Shown one piece after another: positions 10,679-21,376 of a stretch of DNA of 40,000 nucleotides (positions are counted from its first letter, which is position 1; every line of letters begins with the position of its first letter). Made by a program: the position numbers and the translations under genes. The notes under the pieces were generated by a model that saw only the letters and a program-made list of their open reading frames with translations, was not told the origin of the DNA and did no database searches. The stretch is from Chrysomallon squamiferum (lineage: Eukaryota > Mollusca > Gastropoda > Neomphalida > Peltospiridae): contig CM022676.1 in the NCBI GenBank assembly GCA_012295275.1, positions 3,852,258 through 3,892,257 of the forward strand, written 5' to 3'.

Positions 10679-11564
10679 CATACAAAGCGTTTCAGAATAA
10701 GATCCCTTGTGCTACGTCTGCAGATTCTTCAGAGACAGTTTAATTATAAACTCACATTGAATCAATCTTCACTGTCTTTCGTATTAATTATGAAATTAAT
10801 TTTAGATCGATTTTTTCTCTGCAAACAGTTTCAGTTCACAGAAATGAAGAGCTAATAAAAAGTTATACAGTTTACAATGTAACGATCGTGTTTAAGTCTT
10901 GCATCTGAAGCACGTTTATTGCAATGCATAATATCAATACTGCAGCAGAATATCAATTTTATATTTTACCTGAACTTACTGTACAAATACTCCATGTGTT
11001 ATTTGCATTTGCCTTGAAAAACTCTTTAGTTTATGATATCTGCGTTTCCAAAAAAAAAAAATATATATATTTTATGTTAATACAGAAAAGCTATCTTTTA
11101 TGTTATAGATTCTTTTATTTGTTCTTTTTTCTTTATTTAATTAATTCAATTTAAAAAAAAAAAAAAAACCCACACACACACAAAAAAAAACCATCTTGTT
11201 TATATCACTGAAGGTATTGTCTGGTTCCTTCAGTTCTGATTTTTTATCTTATTAATTAAATTCCTAAAGGTACTCATAGCAATGCATCAAGATCGATAAC
11301 TCTGTCAACAGCATACCCGTTTGATGATGAAGGAAAATAAAATTAAAAATAAAGAAATGCATAATATTAATAGTTATAAGAGATTACTTTTCCATTTGAA
11401 TTCATTGCAATTATAAACTTTTGTTTTGAAAGTATCGAGATCGATAATTTGATAATGAACATAGACATTTTATAAAATAATAATAATAATAATAATAATA
11501 ATATTACAGAACACACTTAGGCTTAACTTTTGAAGAAAGATATTTCAAAGAAAACAGTAACGGA

Positions 11565-11835
11565 AAGATTAAAAGAAAAATAGGAAACAGGAAATAAAAA
11601 AAAAAAAAAATCTTCAGTCCATATTGCCGTAATTTCTTCCCGAGTATCTCTGCATTTTACTGAATAAAAATTACAGACATCAGTGAACTTATTGATAATT
11701 TATTTTACTCTAACGGTGAAGATGCATATCGCTGCAATATAATTAATGAAATGGAAAAAACTTTAAATGATTTTTTGAAAATCGTTATCCAGTATTACTA
11801 TAAATAGCTAGACTGTAGTCATGCGATGTAAAGAC
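11565..11835. repeat. Intergenic repeat, longest copy
   Basis: Carries TTTACTGAATAA, CAGACATCAGTGAA, TTGATAAT, GCATATCGCTGCAATATAAT and ACTATAAATAGCTAGACTG. Its right half is nearly identical to positions 1-115. Confidence 0.75.
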
Positions 11836-11875
11836 GTGAAAACAATTAAGAAGATGATGACGAGAACAATAACAG

Positions 11876-11879
<4 letters not shown>

Positions 11880-11906
<27 letters not shown>

Positions 11907-11951
11907 AACGACAATAAAAACAACAACAATAACAACAACAACAACAACAAC

Positions 11952-12002
<51 letters not shown>
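11880..12002. repeat. (ACA)n(AAT)n microsatellite between repeat copies
   Basis: The same repeat type occupies the same place between the two copies at 125-180. Confidence 0.85.
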
Positions 12003-12004
<2 letters not shown>

Positions 12005-12009
12005 AATCC

Positions 12010-12110
12010 ATAATTTACGAAGATTGAAAACAGGAAATGAAATCAAAACCATTAATAACATTTTATATGATATCTATATTTACTGAATGATAATTATAAA
12101 CAGTTGCATC
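12010..12110. repeat. Truncated intergenic repeat copy
   Basis: Left part only (GAAAACAGGAAATGAAA ... ATATTTACTGAATGATAATTA), arranged head to tail after the 11565-11835 copy. Confidence 0.6.
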
Positions 12111-12142
12111 GTTTATCAAGATTGTTTTGTTTGCCGGTATAT

Positions 12143-12183
<41 letters not shown>

Positions 12184-12572
12184 TGTGTGTTTGTGCGTGG
12201 GTGTTTGACTTTCTTTTACGATGGTATATCCCTTTATTTTAGTATGTCCAGTGACCTGAAAGACAAGTTACAGTTGACAGTTCCAGCCTATTCTGACAGA
12301 GCAATATGCTTATAAAGTTAATTATATTTCAGATTGTATTTCTCAAGGTAATTTTCCAATTTCTGCAAATAACTATTTGATGTTAACATCTGATAACCTG
12401 GCACTGTAGTAGGTCCTACAAGGAATTTTTCTTTTTTTTTAATCAAAACATTTTTTTTAATGAAATATATGCCATTATTCAGCAGAATAAGTTGAAATGT
12501 TCTAAAAAAAAAAAAAAAAAAAAATAAAAAAAAAAATTAAAAAAATGTTGAACTGATTAAAATCCGCAACAC

Positions 12573-12636
12573 AGTGATCACAAATTATCACCCTTGAATC
12601 TGCAAAAGGGTGATCACAAATTATCTCCCTTGAAAC
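12573..12636. repeat. 36-bp direct repeat with TATCTCCCTTGAA motif
   Basis: GTGATCACAAATTATC followed by A/T and CCCTTGAA occurs at about 12574 and 12610. The AAGGGAGATAATTT core is a common short repeat motif in molluscan genomes, as far as I know. Confidence 0.6.
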
Positions 12637-12693
12637 TTCTAATAGCTGCTTTCTTGAAACAAATATATAAGTATTTTATAATAGCTGGTGCTC

Positions 12694-12731
<38 letters not shown>

Positions 12732-12735
12732 ATAA

Positions 12736-12774
<39 letters not shown>

Positions 12775-12900
12775 AAATATTATTAATACCGTTTTTGTTA
12801 ATCATGTATTTCTTCAATCTTTGAATTTAACTGTAAGTCTGTTAACACACATACGTCGCTCGTAGTGTCCTCCTCAGCCCATTTATCTGCCCTATTTCTT

Positions 12901-12908
12901 TGACGTCA
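12901..12908. promoter_or_regulatory. Isolated TGACGTCA site
   Basis: Exact palindrome within a non-repetitive stretch, followed by GTAATGACATCAC about 20 bp on. This copy lies about 1.5 kb from the nearest 3' end, unlike the others. Confidence 0.3.
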
Positions 12909-13602
12909 CGTAATTACAACGTAATGACATCACAACCGGAATGCTTTCTGAACGTAAATTACTTAACACAGTAATTTTTTTTTTTGATATATGGTTAAGA
13001 AATATTTCTTTAATCGTTTCTGCGTACGGAGAAAACAATTTGCAAACAAGGAAACAACAATCTTAATTGTTTACGTGAAAACTACATACAGTTGTGACTA
13101 TCTGTCGTTATATTTAATTGTAGTCATAATTATTTATCGTCAGGCACGACTGCACGTGTTCTGAAGCGAATCTTTTATTTAATCTTTACTCAATTGTTTC
13201 TTGTAATTTTCTGTATCTCTCTTTGTGTATCTTCTAAATTTAAGATCAGTGGAGAATTATTTACTTTTAGAGATATTCCCTGGTACGTGTAAATATAAAT
13301 ATGTAGGTAAATGACACAGATCAATGAATGGATGAATATTTAAAGACACATCAGCACAAACAATAGACTGGTTTACTGGGTTTCATTAGGCTGTGACGAA
13401 GTCTCAATTACCGTGACGAGTACCAGTGTGATCTGGACAACAGTTATGAGTCTGTTGTGTTGTTAGTTCGTTATCTTTCAGAAGTATGTCTCCCACCGAT
13501 CGTTTAGTTGATTTTGATGATGATGATGATGATGCATGAACACGACGACTACGACGACGATGATGATGATAATGATAATGATAGTAACATGAACAACAAC
13601 GA

Positions 13603-13673
<71 letters not shown>

Positions 13674-13859
13674 CTCGTAATGATGAAGTTTGATGATACA
13701 GATGGTAACGACGGCAGCAACAGCAACAACAATAACAATAAGAAGAAGAAGAAGAACAAAAACCGTGATAAACCGTAACACTTTTTATTGATCTATGGCC
13801 TCACATTGCATAATAAACTTATTATCATTTAATAAAATAAATAAAGGAAGTAAGAAAGA

Positions 13860-14120
13860 TGAAGATAAGGAATGAGGAAACAGAGTGGAAAAAATGAAAA
13901 TCATATCAATCGACAGAGTCGTGATTTCTGTCAGATAATCTATATATCTTAAATAATAAAAACAAAGGTCAGTGACTATATTGATAATATTCTTCTATAT
14001 TAAACATATATTACAGCTAAAAGAAAGCTTTTATGTAGTTGCATTTAATTAATGAAAAGGAAATACGTATGACGGTGTTTCTATAAATAGCTAAACTGTG
14101 GTCACATGATGTAAAACTTG
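13860..14120. repeat. Intergenic repeat copy downstream of gene C
   Basis: GTCGTGATTTCTGTCAGATAATCTATAT ... GCATTTAATTAATGAAA ... CTATAAATAGCTAAACTG, in the same orientation as the copies at 6395 and 11565. Confidence 0.7.
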
Positions 14121-14201
14121 TCCAAAACTGAACTCTTCGTTAAGACACGCTGCTCAACATGAGTAATAGGTGTACATTTTGCGACTAATAAACTATTTTT
14201 T

Positions 14202-14232
<31 letters not shown>

Positions 14233-14298
14233 TTATCATTTTAATTAAGATTAAATTACGCTTTACGACTATTAAACTTATATAAACAAATATTATTG

Positions 14299-14304
14299 TT
14301 TATT
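14299..14304 (-). terminator. Putative polyadenylation signal of gene C
   Basis: AATAAA on the minus strand about 100 bp past the stop codon. Such hexamers are common in AT-rich DNA. Confidence 0.35.
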
Positions 14305-14344
14305 CACATCGGCAGATGTAACCTTACATTAATTGATAAATTAT

Positions 14345-14352
14345 TGACGTCA
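14345..14352. promoter_or_regulatory. TGACGTCA 3' of gene C
   Basis: Exact palindrome 48 bp past the stop codon, followed by a TGACATCATCA stretch. Placement matches the other loci. Confidence 0.4.
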
Positions 14353-14399
14353 TTCTCAAGAACTGAATGACATCATCACAGAATTAAATTCTAACATTG

Positions 14400-14611
14400 T
14401 CACACTGTAACAAAACCAAAGAAACCATCAGGCGATGACGTCGTAGAAGGTTTGTCTTGATACAAAATGCATTCCTTAGTAGAAGGTTGCCATAGAAACG
14501 AACGACATATTTCCCTGGACAGACAGAAGCTAGAGCACTCAAGTTTGCTTCTTGACTTGCGACGTAACATTTCTGATGACGCGCCGCGTTTTGCGTCTAC
14601 GTGAAAATATT
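14400..14611 (-). CDS. Gene C exon 4: PAN-like domain and stop
   Basis: 212 bp: YFHVDAKRGASSEMLRRK, LECSSFC, EICRSFLW, KECILYQD, ending SPDGFFGFVTV and TGA. Its acceptor TTTTACAG is preceded by ATT repeats. Confidence 0.87.
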
Positions 14612-14644
14612 CTGTAAAATAATAATAACTATAATAATAATAAT

Positions 14645-14735
<91 letters not shown>

Positions 14736-14772
14736 ATGACACAAATATAATGGTTGAAGTAGTTGTGGAATG

Positions 14773-14820
<48 letters not shown>

Positions 14821-14898
14821 GTTCCAGTAATAGTAGATATAATAATTATAATCTGTGTATCTATCTGTCTATCAGTCTATGTATATTCCATTATCCTC

Positions 14899-14997
<99 letters not shown>

Positions 14998-16108
14998 TAC
15001 ACTGTTAGACAAATGCACTCTTTCGCTTTTCATTATTATATAAACTCGTAATATATATATACATCGTGTTTAAATTTGAATCGTAAAGAGCCATGGCAAA
15101 AGAAACCCACAAACAACAACAACAACAACAGCAACAACAACAACAACAACAACAAGAAGAATAAGAAAAGAATAAAGTAATGATTTGTACATACGTTCTA
15201 ACGCTCCGAATACTTCCACCTCACACAGTGTCAAATTTTTAGGCGTGTCACTCTCGTACGCAGTGTCCATATAAACCTCCCTAGCTTTGAATGGGCGTGG
15301 TTTTACTAAGTCCAACACTTCGCCAACGGCGAGGGTGCCTCCGTTGTAATAAAAACGCTCGGTGACTTCATCTCTGGCGGACGCGTCAACGTACAGATGT
15401 GACGGCGGCGGACCTGGAGAATAAAGAAGTAAAATAACAGAAGTAAAATAACATAGAGAGACGTAGATTAATAATACAGAGGAGTAAATGAGCAAAATAA
15501 ACTATAGACAGGTATATAGATAGACAGATAGACAGACATACTGACAGACAATAGAGAGATAGATAGAGAGACAGACTGATAGATAGTAGAGAGATAGACA
15601 GACAAACTATAGACAGGTAGACAGACTGACTGATAGATAATAGAGAGATAGATTGATATGTGTTCGTATGAGAATAAAAGTAAGTACAGCAAATAAAAAG
15701 CAAGTACATTTATTTCCAGCTTATCGGCTCAGGGACATGCTCTGTGTTATCAAACACACACACACACAGACACACACACACATTCATACGCACACTCACA
15801 CACACACACACACACATTCACACACACACACACACTCACACACATGCACACTCACACACACACACACACACAGAGGAAATTAGGCTGTTGATAACAGAGA
15901 TAGATAAACAAACTAATGGGTTTTACTAAAGAAGATAAGTAAGAAATTTAGCAAATATGAATGTAAGTAAGAAATGACGTAAAGGAAAGATTTAGAAAAT
16001 TTTAGTTTCTTTATCTATCCCTGTAATCAACTACCTGTCCATCTATCTATCTAACTATATACATACATATATATACACACATTCATTCAAATATATATAT
16101 ATATATAT

Positions 16109-16179
<71 letters not shown>

Positions 16180-16469
16180 TTAGTAGAAGAACCATTCATA
16201 CTTCATTCTGACTGTCTTAAATACAACTTTCTACTGGTAATTTCAATGCAACATACCATCCATGCTTGTCGTTATTCTTATTCGCTTTATGGAGTAGTGA
16301 ACTCCCAAATCCAGACTCCACGACGAAAATGCTACGGCTTCGGTTGAAGAGCAGGATCCGCCGGCTAAATAGGGGTTTGTGTTTCCGTCCACGGCTCTCG
16401 AGGCAACAGCATCTCCAGCTGTTGATTTTTGTCTTGCACGTTTTCCCCGAGCTATATTTTGATAACCTT

Positions 16470-16534
<65 letters not shown>

Positions 16535-16845
16535 GAAGAAGACGACGATGATGATGATAATGATGATGATGAAGATAACCATACGATCATGTAAAAGAAT
16601 TTTCATATATTTGTTATACTATTGTACTAATAACATAAATGTAAAAAAAAAAAAAATAATTAAAAACGAAATAACGTAATAAAACATAAACTAATATAAA
16701 CATAAGATCATATGATGTAATATAATGTAATATTATATGATTTGAAATAATATAATATAATATATAAAACATACATTACTAAAATACAACCATTCTGACC
16801 TGAAACAGCAGTTAAAAAGAAAAACCAGCAAAGAACGATAGCCAT
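14400..16845 (-). CDS. Gene C: secreted FTP-PAN protein, intact
   Basis: Exons 16800-16845, 16257-16466, 15195-15413 and 14400-14611 join to 687 bp and 228 residues, all splice sites GT/AG and phase 1. The order is signal peptide (1-16), FTP domain (about 17-158), PAN-like domain (159-228). Calcium-site residues D and N of VDGN, S of GGSC and CE of LCEVE are present. The two FTP cysteines would form the inter-strand disulfide. The fucose-binding His and RxD....R are absent, so the ligand may not be fucose. The PAN cysteines are C-x3-C-x5-C-x11-C. An NLT glycosylation sequon precedes the second FTP cysteine. Nearest relatives are E and dead D. Probably secreted; its role in recognition is inferred. 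Confidence 0.88.
14612..14838. repeat. (AAT)n and (AGT)n tracts, gene C intron 3
   Basis: Two long AAT runs (about 14617-14703 and 14770-14820) with an AGT run between them. The first begins a few bases from the exon 4 acceptor. Confidence 0.9.
14896..14994. repeat. (CT)n(AC)n microsatellite, gene C intron 3
   Basis: CT to 14948 then AC. A CT tract occupies the matching place in intron 3 of gene E (22202-22292), with related sequence after it (ACACTGTTAGACAAATGCACTCTTT versus a CACTCTTTTGCC context). Confidence 0.9.
15195..15413 (-). CDS. Gene C exon 3: FTP part 2
   Basis: 219 bp: GPPPSHLYVDASARDEV at the start, LAVGEVLDLVKPRPF in the middle and NLTLCEVEVFGALE at the end. Donor GTATGT. Confidence 0.87.
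15504..15650. repeat. GATA/GACA-rich repeat, gene C intron 2
   Basis: Irregular AGATAGACAGAC-type tract, followed at 15753-15872 by interrupted (AC)n. Confidence 0.85.
16110..16175. repeat. (AG)n microsatellite, gene C intron 2
   Basis: Preceded by a short (AT)n run. About 80 bp downstream (transcript sense) of the exon 2 donor. Confidence 0.95.
16257..16466 (-). CDS. Gene C exon 2: FTP part 1
   Basis: 210 bp: GYQNIARGKRARQKSTA, the invariant core, GGSCSSTEAVAF, then WSLDLGVHYSIKRIRI and TTSMDG. Acceptor ATAAAG directly abuts (AAT)n. Confidence 0.87.
16800..16845 (-). CDS. Gene C exon 1: signal peptide
   Basis: MAIVLCWFFFLTAVS plus one base. Donor is GTCAG, weaker than the GTAAG or GTGAG of its paralogues. 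Confidence 0.83.
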
Positions 16846-16960
16846 AGCTTTGCTTCGTTCAAATCTCAAAAGTCTTTCTAAGTCCTTGTGTTACAGTCGC
16901 TTATTTAATGTACTACGTTATCTCCCGTTGCACCTAATTATATAGCCTGTGATTTGCTAT
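16846..16960 (-). promoter_or_regulatory. Conserved 5' flank of gene C (shared with D)
   Basis: AAATCTCAAA(A)GTCTTT, TGTTACAGTC and a CTTATTTAAT/TACGTAATATG-like element occur in the same order upstream of gene C here and gene D at 19945-20090. A weaker version is seen upstream of E. This is probably the core promoter and 5' UTR. No strong TATA consensus is present. Confidence 0.5.
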
Positions 16961-17103
16961 TTGTCTACTGTATGAAAAGTGTAAGTTTGAAAACATAAAA
17001 TCAATAGCAGCTGATCAATGTTCAGGAAGGAAATGGACTGTCTTCCTTGCACAGATTTACAGTACAGGAAGTTTCTTTCAGCATCGTGAGAAATCAGAAA
17101 TTA

Positions 17104-17190
<87 letters not shown>

Positions 17191-17410
17191 CATTACTGTT
17201 GTTTTTGTTATTGTTGTTGTTGTTGTTTTCATTATGTTTTGTTTCAGTTATTAGGAAGTCAATTAAGCTATGTTATTGATGTTATCTTCAAATCATTTTT
17301 CTTAGGCTGAGACAATACTGACATGCACACAGATACATGCATTCGCACACAACAAATATACAAAAATATCAATGGATATATTAAAAAAACACACCTATAT
17401 ATATCTAGAA

Positions 17411-17448
17411 AGGAAAAAGTGCTCGTAGTAACATAACAAATAAACACA

Positions 17449-17517
<69 letters not shown>

Positions 17518-18071
17518 ACATACGCACATTGCACATACCTGCACATTTATGTATGTTCACCTACCATCAGTCACATCAATACACACACATACAAACAGTT
17601 ATGCACACAATCATATTCACACAACTAAACACGAAATATTATGCACACCTATACACATTGATAGTAACGCATTCGAATTCAGATGCAAAAATACGACTGC
17701 ATAAAAAACCGAAAGAAACACAAATCTGCAGACTCACGAACCCATTATAGTAGCAAACAAATGTTTTGCATACTACTGTGGAACCGTTGTACTTTTAATC
17801 AAGACTGCAGTCGTCGTATTATGAGTTTTTTCATCGTCAGTGCCAGAAACCATTAACGACGACAAAGTAAACGTAGTTGAGTACGTAGAAATAATGAAGT
17901 ATTGATGAAGGTAGAACACGTACAAAGATACTTTATTGTAGTGTTAAACAAAGATTTACATTGCAAGCTGTGCGTTGACATGGACTTTTGAATACACAAA
18001 TAACAAAATAAATCCACAAAGGAAAAAGTGCTCGTAGTCACATAACAAATGAACACACTCATATATATATA
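17411..18071. repeat. Direct repeat pair, spacing about 609 bp
   Basis: GGAAAAAGTGCTCGTAGT followed by (A/C)ACATAACAAAT(A/G)AACACACTCATATATAT occurs at 17411-17460 and 18020-18071, nearly identical over about 50 bp and each running into AT repeats. Confidence 0.85.
17800..17960. repeat. Upstream block shared by genes C, D and E (C copy)
   Basis: GCAGTCGTCGTATTATG and GTCAGTGCCAGAAAC...AAAGTAAA match 20838 onwards (gene D) and about 25980-26060 (gene E). It lies about 0.95 kb upstream of the gene C ATG. Confidence 0.55.
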
Positions 18072-18101
18072 TGCACTCTTTCTTATTCTTTTTCTATCAT
18101 T

Positions 18102-18204
<103 letters not shown>

Positions 18205-18381
18205 TTTTTCTCTCTGTCTTTCCGTTTCCCTACCATTCTGTGTTTGTGTTTTTATCAATATCTTTCTCCTTTTCTCTCTCACTTACTCTTCTTCTTCCCT
18301 CCCTCTCTTCGTCTCTTTCTCACAAACACAAAGAAAAAATGTGCAGTAAGGTGGATTTATCTATAGCGTTTAAGTATGAAC

Positions 18382-18424
<43 letters not shown>

Positions 18425-18562
18425 GTTGTTGTTGTTGTTGTTGTTGTTGTTTTATCAACTGTGTTTTGGTTACATGATGCAAAGTTTAATTATATTATAA
18501 TGATACTATAATAATTTTATCTTGATATTTTAGCATCGATTGAAATTATAATCATCAATTAA

Positions 18563-18732
18563 TGACGTCATTATCGACATACTAAATGTCCTAATCCACA
18601 TTTGAGACATGTCCTCTTGACAAATTCATAACGTCATACTGACTAATTTAAGATGACACTGAAATGAATAATGTCCATCAAAATCGTTTGTGACGACATA
18701 GTGAGGTCACTTTCAATAACTTAGTGACGTCA
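18563..18732. promoter_or_regulatory. TGACGTCA sites 3' of gene D
   Basis: Exact copies at 18563-18570 and 18725-18732 with one-mismatch forms between them. The region aligns with 21308-21500 next to gene E (shared ACATACTAAATGTCCT and GCGTTAAATTG). Confidence 0.45.
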
Positions 18733-18755
18733 CATCATGGCGTTAAATTGCGACA

Positions 18756-18921
18756 CTACTTCTCTGTAACAAAACCCAGGAAACCATAACGCGATGTCGT
18801 ATTCGAAGGTTTGTCTTGATAGAGAATACATTCCTCAGTAGACTGTTCGTATAGAAAAAAGGACATATTTCTTTACACAAACAGAAATCAGCGCACTCAA
18901 TTTTATATCTTGTCTTGTCAC

Positions 18922-18922
<1 letters not shown>
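18756..18922 (-). pseudogene. Gene D exon 4 remnant
   Basis: KIECADFCLCKEIC is readable. A gained cysteine replaces the usual Ser in LSK, the RSFLW motif is degraded and the frame is broken. Confidence 0.82.

Positions 18923-18923
<1 letters not shown>

Positions 18924-18975
<52 letters not shown>
18924..18975. repeat. (AAT)n at gene D exon 4 break
   Basis: The microsatellite directly abuts the truncated exon, so the missing start of exon 4 was probably lost in a slippage or deletion event at the repeat. Confidence 0.8.
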
Positions 18976-18981
<6 letters not shown>

Positions 18982-19272
18982 CGATTATTATGATAGCAGA
19001 AGTAGAAAGAATAATAAAATTAGAAGTAGTTGTAGTAGCAGTAGTATTAGTAGCAGTAGCAGTAGTAGTACTAATAGTCATAGTTGTATCAGTATTATTA
19101 TTAGTAGTAATGCTCTGCTATTATTAATAATAATATACACGTTCGGAAAAAGATCCAGTAAGATATTTTATGTTACAGTTTGGTTATAATGTATGGAAAG
19201 AGTGTCAAAGATTTAGACATCACTAAGTGAATAAAACCCAGAAATTAAATTTAAAGACGGGAGGCTATTATG

Positions 19273-19351
19273 TAACGGCTCTTGAGGCAACAGCATCTCC
19301 GACATTGCAATATTTGTCTTGCGTACTTGCCTCGAGCGATATTTTGTAACC
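19273..19351 (-). pseudogene. Gene D exon 2 remnant
   Basis: Acceptor ATAAAG, then LQNIARGKYARQ. After a one-base insertion the DNA still encodes VGDAVASRAV and then diverges completely. Confidence 0.82.
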
Positions 19352-19354
19352 CTT

Positions 19355-19408
<54 letters not shown>

Positions 19409-19556
19409 CAGTATAAAAAAAATAAGAAGAAGATGATGATGATCACGATGATAATCAAATAATCAAGTAACCCTTTATAATAATAATGATAATAATAACA
19501 GTATAAAAAAAAAAAGAAGAAGATGATGATGATCACGATGATAATCAAATAATCAT
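19347..19556. repeat. Tandem duplication of gene D exon 2 acceptor region
   Basis: TAACCCTTTATAATAATAAT ... AGAAGATGATGATGATCACG ... CAAATAATCA occurs twice with a spacing of 121 bp (19347 and 19468). The acceptor is therefore duplicated, as in gene B. Confidence 0.88.
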
Positions 19557-19639
19557 GTCATGAAATGATGACCAATGACAAAGCAGGTCAGTTAAAATTA
19601 CAATATTATTACTTTTAATTTTGTACTAATTATACAAAT

Positions 19640-19671
<32 letters not shown>

Positions 19672-19898
19672 AATAAAATAAAATAAAATAAAATAAAACA
19701 AAATAACGTTATATAACATAATGTAAAGCAAAGTAACGTAATGTATTATAGTACAGTATAATATAATTTGATATGAAATGATGTGATATATGATACAATA
19801 TTTGATATATAATACGATATAACGTAACGTACTGTTACGTAATGTAACATAATATGCATAACTCTACTGATGCGTTAACACATGAAGAATATTCTCAC

Positions 19899-19944
19899 CT
19901 GCAACAGCAGTAATACAGAAAAGACAGCAGAGAATGAAATTCAT
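19899..19944 (-). CDS. Gene D exon 1: intact signal-peptide exon
   Basis: MNFILCCLFCITAVA plus one base and donor GTGAG. Same 46-bp size and phase as the functional copies. Confidence 0.75.
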
Positions 19945-20759
19945 AATTTCACTTGTGAAATCTTCAATTGGTTAAAACACTAACTCCGTAAAAATCTCAA
20001 AGTCTTTATTGCTTATAATACTTATGTTACAGTCAGTTACGTAATATGTTACGATATCTTCCGATAGAACAAACTCTACGGGTTGTGATTAGCTGCATAA
20101 TCAAGATCGATCAATATCAGATGATCAATACTGTTAAGACAGTTGATTGGCTTCATCATAACCGATTCAGGACAAAGGATTTTTATTGCAACCCGAGCAG
20201 AACATGATACAGTAATTTTATAAATGGACTGGACTATAACGATGTAATGGATAAGATCAAGCGAAAAAAAAAAATGTAGAAGAAGAATGAAAGAAAGACA
20301 TAAAGAAAGAAAGAATTATAATAATAATGCTAGTGTAAACGAAACTGATGATGACGTTGCTGATGTTGACAATGGAAGATGATGATGATGACTTCAGTTA
20401 TTAAACCGAGGAACAAAAAAGCAGGAAGGAAAATATAAAACGACGAAGATGGCAACGATGATTACAAAAGTTTAATGCAGATGCACCCAAAGCTGTATAA
20501 ACCATAAATATAAATCAGTCTACAACTAAATAAACCCGATAGAATATTATTGAACAAATGACAACAAGAACAACGTAAGCAAAAAAAAAAAAATAAATAA
20601 AAAAAAAATTAAAAAAAGAAAGAAAAAAAAGAAAGAAAAAAAAAAATAAAGAATAAAGAAAAAGAAAAAAAAAAAAAAAAAACAAAGAAAGAGAAATGCA
20701 AAACAAAACAAAAGAAAGAAAAAAGAAACAGAAAAACACGAGACATCGAGATAATTCTA

Positions 20760-20990
20760 TTGATCCATTTCGACTTACAACTTTTGACTTCATCATCGAC
20801 ATAGCTGAAGAAGGTAAAAAAAAGAACGATGTGTACGCAGTCGTCGTATTATGTGATTTTTTAATTGTGTCAACATCCGTAGCCGAGATTGTCTGAATCT
20901 ACAGGAGCGTGAATTCGCGGTCATACACAAATATTGATAAAAGATGTAGGATTTATAAAGATTTCTCAATGAATGATAAACATAAATAGA
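20760..20990. repeat. Upstream block shared by genes C, D and E (D copy)
   Basis: Contains GATCCATTT..GACTT, TTTTGACTTC.TCATCGA and GCAGTCGTCGTATTATGTG. It aligns in pieces with 17800-17960 and 25860-26075. Confidence 0.6.
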
Positions 20991-21068
20991 TTTGATTGTG
21001 TACTTAAAGAAATACACTGAAAATTCAATAAACTTCTGGAAAAGGAAGTATATATGTACGTATTTATG

Positions 21069-21122
<54 letters not shown>

Positions 21123-21311
21123 CATATGTACTTTAGTAGTAGTACTTTGTTGTTGTTATCTTTTAAGTAATCAACTGAAATTTTGTTACTTTAGATCTGT
21201 TTTGTCTCACACAAGCATATATATTCGTATGTATAAACACACACACACATCGTAAAAATAGTTTAATAATAGTAGCCGCTAATGATATTACTATTTAATG
21301 TAATAAATTAA

Positions 21312-21376
21312 TGACGTCATTAAAAACATACTAAATGTCCTCAGTCCATATCTGAATCAGAAATTTATTGACGTCA
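21312..21376. promoter_or_regulatory. TGACGTCA sites 3' of gene E
   Basis: Exact copies at 21312-21319 and 21369-21376. Four further TGATGTCA-type variants continue to about 21475. Confidence 0.45.
21364..21369 (-). terminator. Possible polyadenylation signal of gene E
   Basis: AATAAA on the minus strand about 130 bp past the stop codon, touching a TGACGTCA copy. Confidence 0.3.

Larger units (their letters stand above)
10180..11465. repeat. Duplicated block: intron 1 end, exon 1 and 5' flank of B
   Basis: Partner of 4280-5715 around gene A. It contains gene B exon 1, its putative TATA element and about 1 kb upstream, which aligns with A interrupted mainly by different simple repeats. Confidence 0.75.
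10463..14399. other. Intergenic spacer between genes B and C
   Basis: Contains the B 5' flank, intergenic repeat copies (11565-11835, 12010-12110, 13860-14120), a (GT)n tract near 12145-12190, poly-A runs, (AAAT)n near 12729-12775, a 36-bp direct repeat and trinucleotide tracts at 13517-13680. The stretch 12780-13500 is mostly non-repetitive but I recognise no exon in it. Confidence 0.6.
18756..19944 (-). pseudogene. Gene D: decayed FTP-PAN gene
   Basis: Exon 1 (19899-19944) is intact. Exon 2 survives only as 19273-19351, with a one-base insertion and an abrupt end after ASRAV. Exon 3 is missing. Exon 4 survives as 18756-18922: its first 15 or so codons are gone at the edge of an (AAT)n tract, and a one-base deletion breaks the frame after the third cysteine, although the DNA still reads ECILYQDKPS and GFLGFVT in the next frame. 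The 5' flank resembles that of C. A transcript from this promoter is possible but a folded product is not. It belongs to the C/E group. Confidence 0.85.

Noticed and set aside
16266-16679. Plus-strand open frames with RRLNRGLCFRPRLSRQQHL (also at 9766 and 23026)
   Set aside because: They recur because they are the antisense of the conserved FTP exon 2. The minus-strand reading has the domain match, splice sites and consistent phase.
19617-19700. Regular AAAT/AAAAT spacing as a CRISPR-like array
   Set aside because: It is a simple tetra/pentanucleotide microsatellite without spacers, in a eukaryotic genome.
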